Assembly: GCA_963784425.1 (NCBI GenBank)
Contig: CAWARM010000011.1
Location: 310,001-374,000, forward strand
From: SHZL01 sp963784425
Lineage (GTDB): Bacteria; Pseudomonadota; Gammaproteobacteria; Xanthomonadales; SZUA-36
Direction: 5' to 3'
Length of the DNA stretch: 64,000 nt
The notes under the pieces are model-generated. The model saw nothing but the letters and a program-made list of their open reading frames with translations, was not told where the DNA came from and searched no databases. The stretch's first letter is position 1, and every line of letters starts with the position of its first letter. Shown here piece after piece: positions 63,666 through 64,000 of this stretch. Made by a program: the position numbers and the translations under genes.

Positions 63666-64000
63666 ATGAACATTATTTTTATCGAGCCGTCTTTTCCCTA
63701 TAACCAGAAAGAATTTGTGCGCGGCCTGCACCTGGCAGGCGCGCGGGTCATAGGCATTGGCGAACGCCCCCGGGAATACCTGCCGGATGATGTAAAAAGC
63801 TGGCTGAGTTCCTACGTGCAGGTGCAGTCCGTGGTGCACGAGCCCTCGCTGTTGCGCGCAGTGCAGGAAGTGCAGAAAAAGTGCTGGGTCGACCGCCTGG
63901 AGGCCACGGTGGAAGCACACATCATGGCGGCCGCCAAGGTGCGTGAAGCCACCGGCATACCCGGCACCTCGCTGCGCACTGCCTACCTGTGCCGGGACAA
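63666..64000 (+). CDS. ATP-grasp ligase-like protein, N-terminal part
   Basis: 111 visible codons; continues past the right edge. MNIIFIEPSFPYNQKEFVRGLHLAGARVIGIGERP aligns with the start of the protein at 60840-62057, including the later VEAHIMAAAKVREATGIPGTSL entry to the ATP-grasp core. It follows glgA by 60 bp on the same strand, so co-transcription is likely. Confidence 0.82.
   Translation, partial: MNIIFIEPSFPYNQKEFVRGLHLAGARVIGIGERPREYLPDDVKSWLSSYVQVQSVVHEPSLLRAVQEVQKKCWVDRLEATVEAHIMAAAKVREATGIPGTSLRTAYLCRD

Noticed and set aside
62688..63920. Minus-strand open frame of 410 codons
   Set aside because: Lies opposite glgA, and its translation shows no family motif.
1..64000. tRNA, rRNA and CRISPR arrays
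   Set aside because: No cloverleaf with a GTTCGA-type T-arm, no rRNA-like sequence and no regularly spaced repeats were noticed; a covariance search was not possible.

Overview
The window looks like a chromosomal segment of a Gammaproteobacterium. The gene set fits this group: AceK, YceH/DUF480, the MsrPQ pair, PhoU-PstSCAB, Ppc, GabT, AlaA, TerC/Alx, and many exported metallopeptidases of families M3, M13 and DUF885. Base composition is moderately GC-rich throughout. I cannot place it to genus. No rRNA, tRNA, CRISPR array, integrase or transposase gene was seen.

Layout. 0-13 kb: two opposed BNR/VPS10-type propeller proteins, aceK, a haloalkane-dehalogenase-like gene behind msrP-msrQ, an M3 peptidase lipoprotein and a TPR protein. 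13-19 kb: a compact serC-serA-ppc operon. 19-23 kb: a transglutaminase/TPR lipoprotein, an AlaA-type aminotransferase and a DUF885 protein. 23-29 kb: a complete high-affinity phosphate locus pstS-phoU-pstC-pstA-pstB-pstB with a Pho box upstream. Its two ATPases carry complementary defects, and its PhoU has a degenerate ArsC/LMW-phosphatase-like tail. 29-31.5 kb: 2-phosphoglycerate kinase plus archaeal-type phosphoglycerate mutase. 31.5-39.6 kb: a small MITE-like element, N-formylglutamate amidohydrolase, an M13 peptidase, three PLP or CoA enzymes and TerC. 39.7-45.1 kb: an ATP-grasp / S51-like / esterase / ATP-grasp / esterase operon of unknown product.

45.2-60.8 kb is accessory in character. 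It holds a decayed toxin-antitoxin pair and a second one, several one-gene units, gene fragments (LysE, GNAT) and an orphan encapsulated ferritin. It also has one convincing 60-bp integron attC site and a five-gene operon (thermostable-hemolysin family, AMP-ligase, heme-oxygenase-like oxidase, SDR, TPR) that looks like an undescribed acyl-modification pathway. From 60.8 kb to the end, two more ATP-grasp proteins related to the one at 39.7 kb flank glgA. The accessory stretch may therefore have split one larger ATP-grasp/glycogen locus.

Quality note. Seven genes are broken by about eleven single-base indels, several in short homopolymers. The protein sequence stays well conserved on both sides of each break. 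Residual assembly error is the simplest explanation, so these genes are annotated over their full span and not split.
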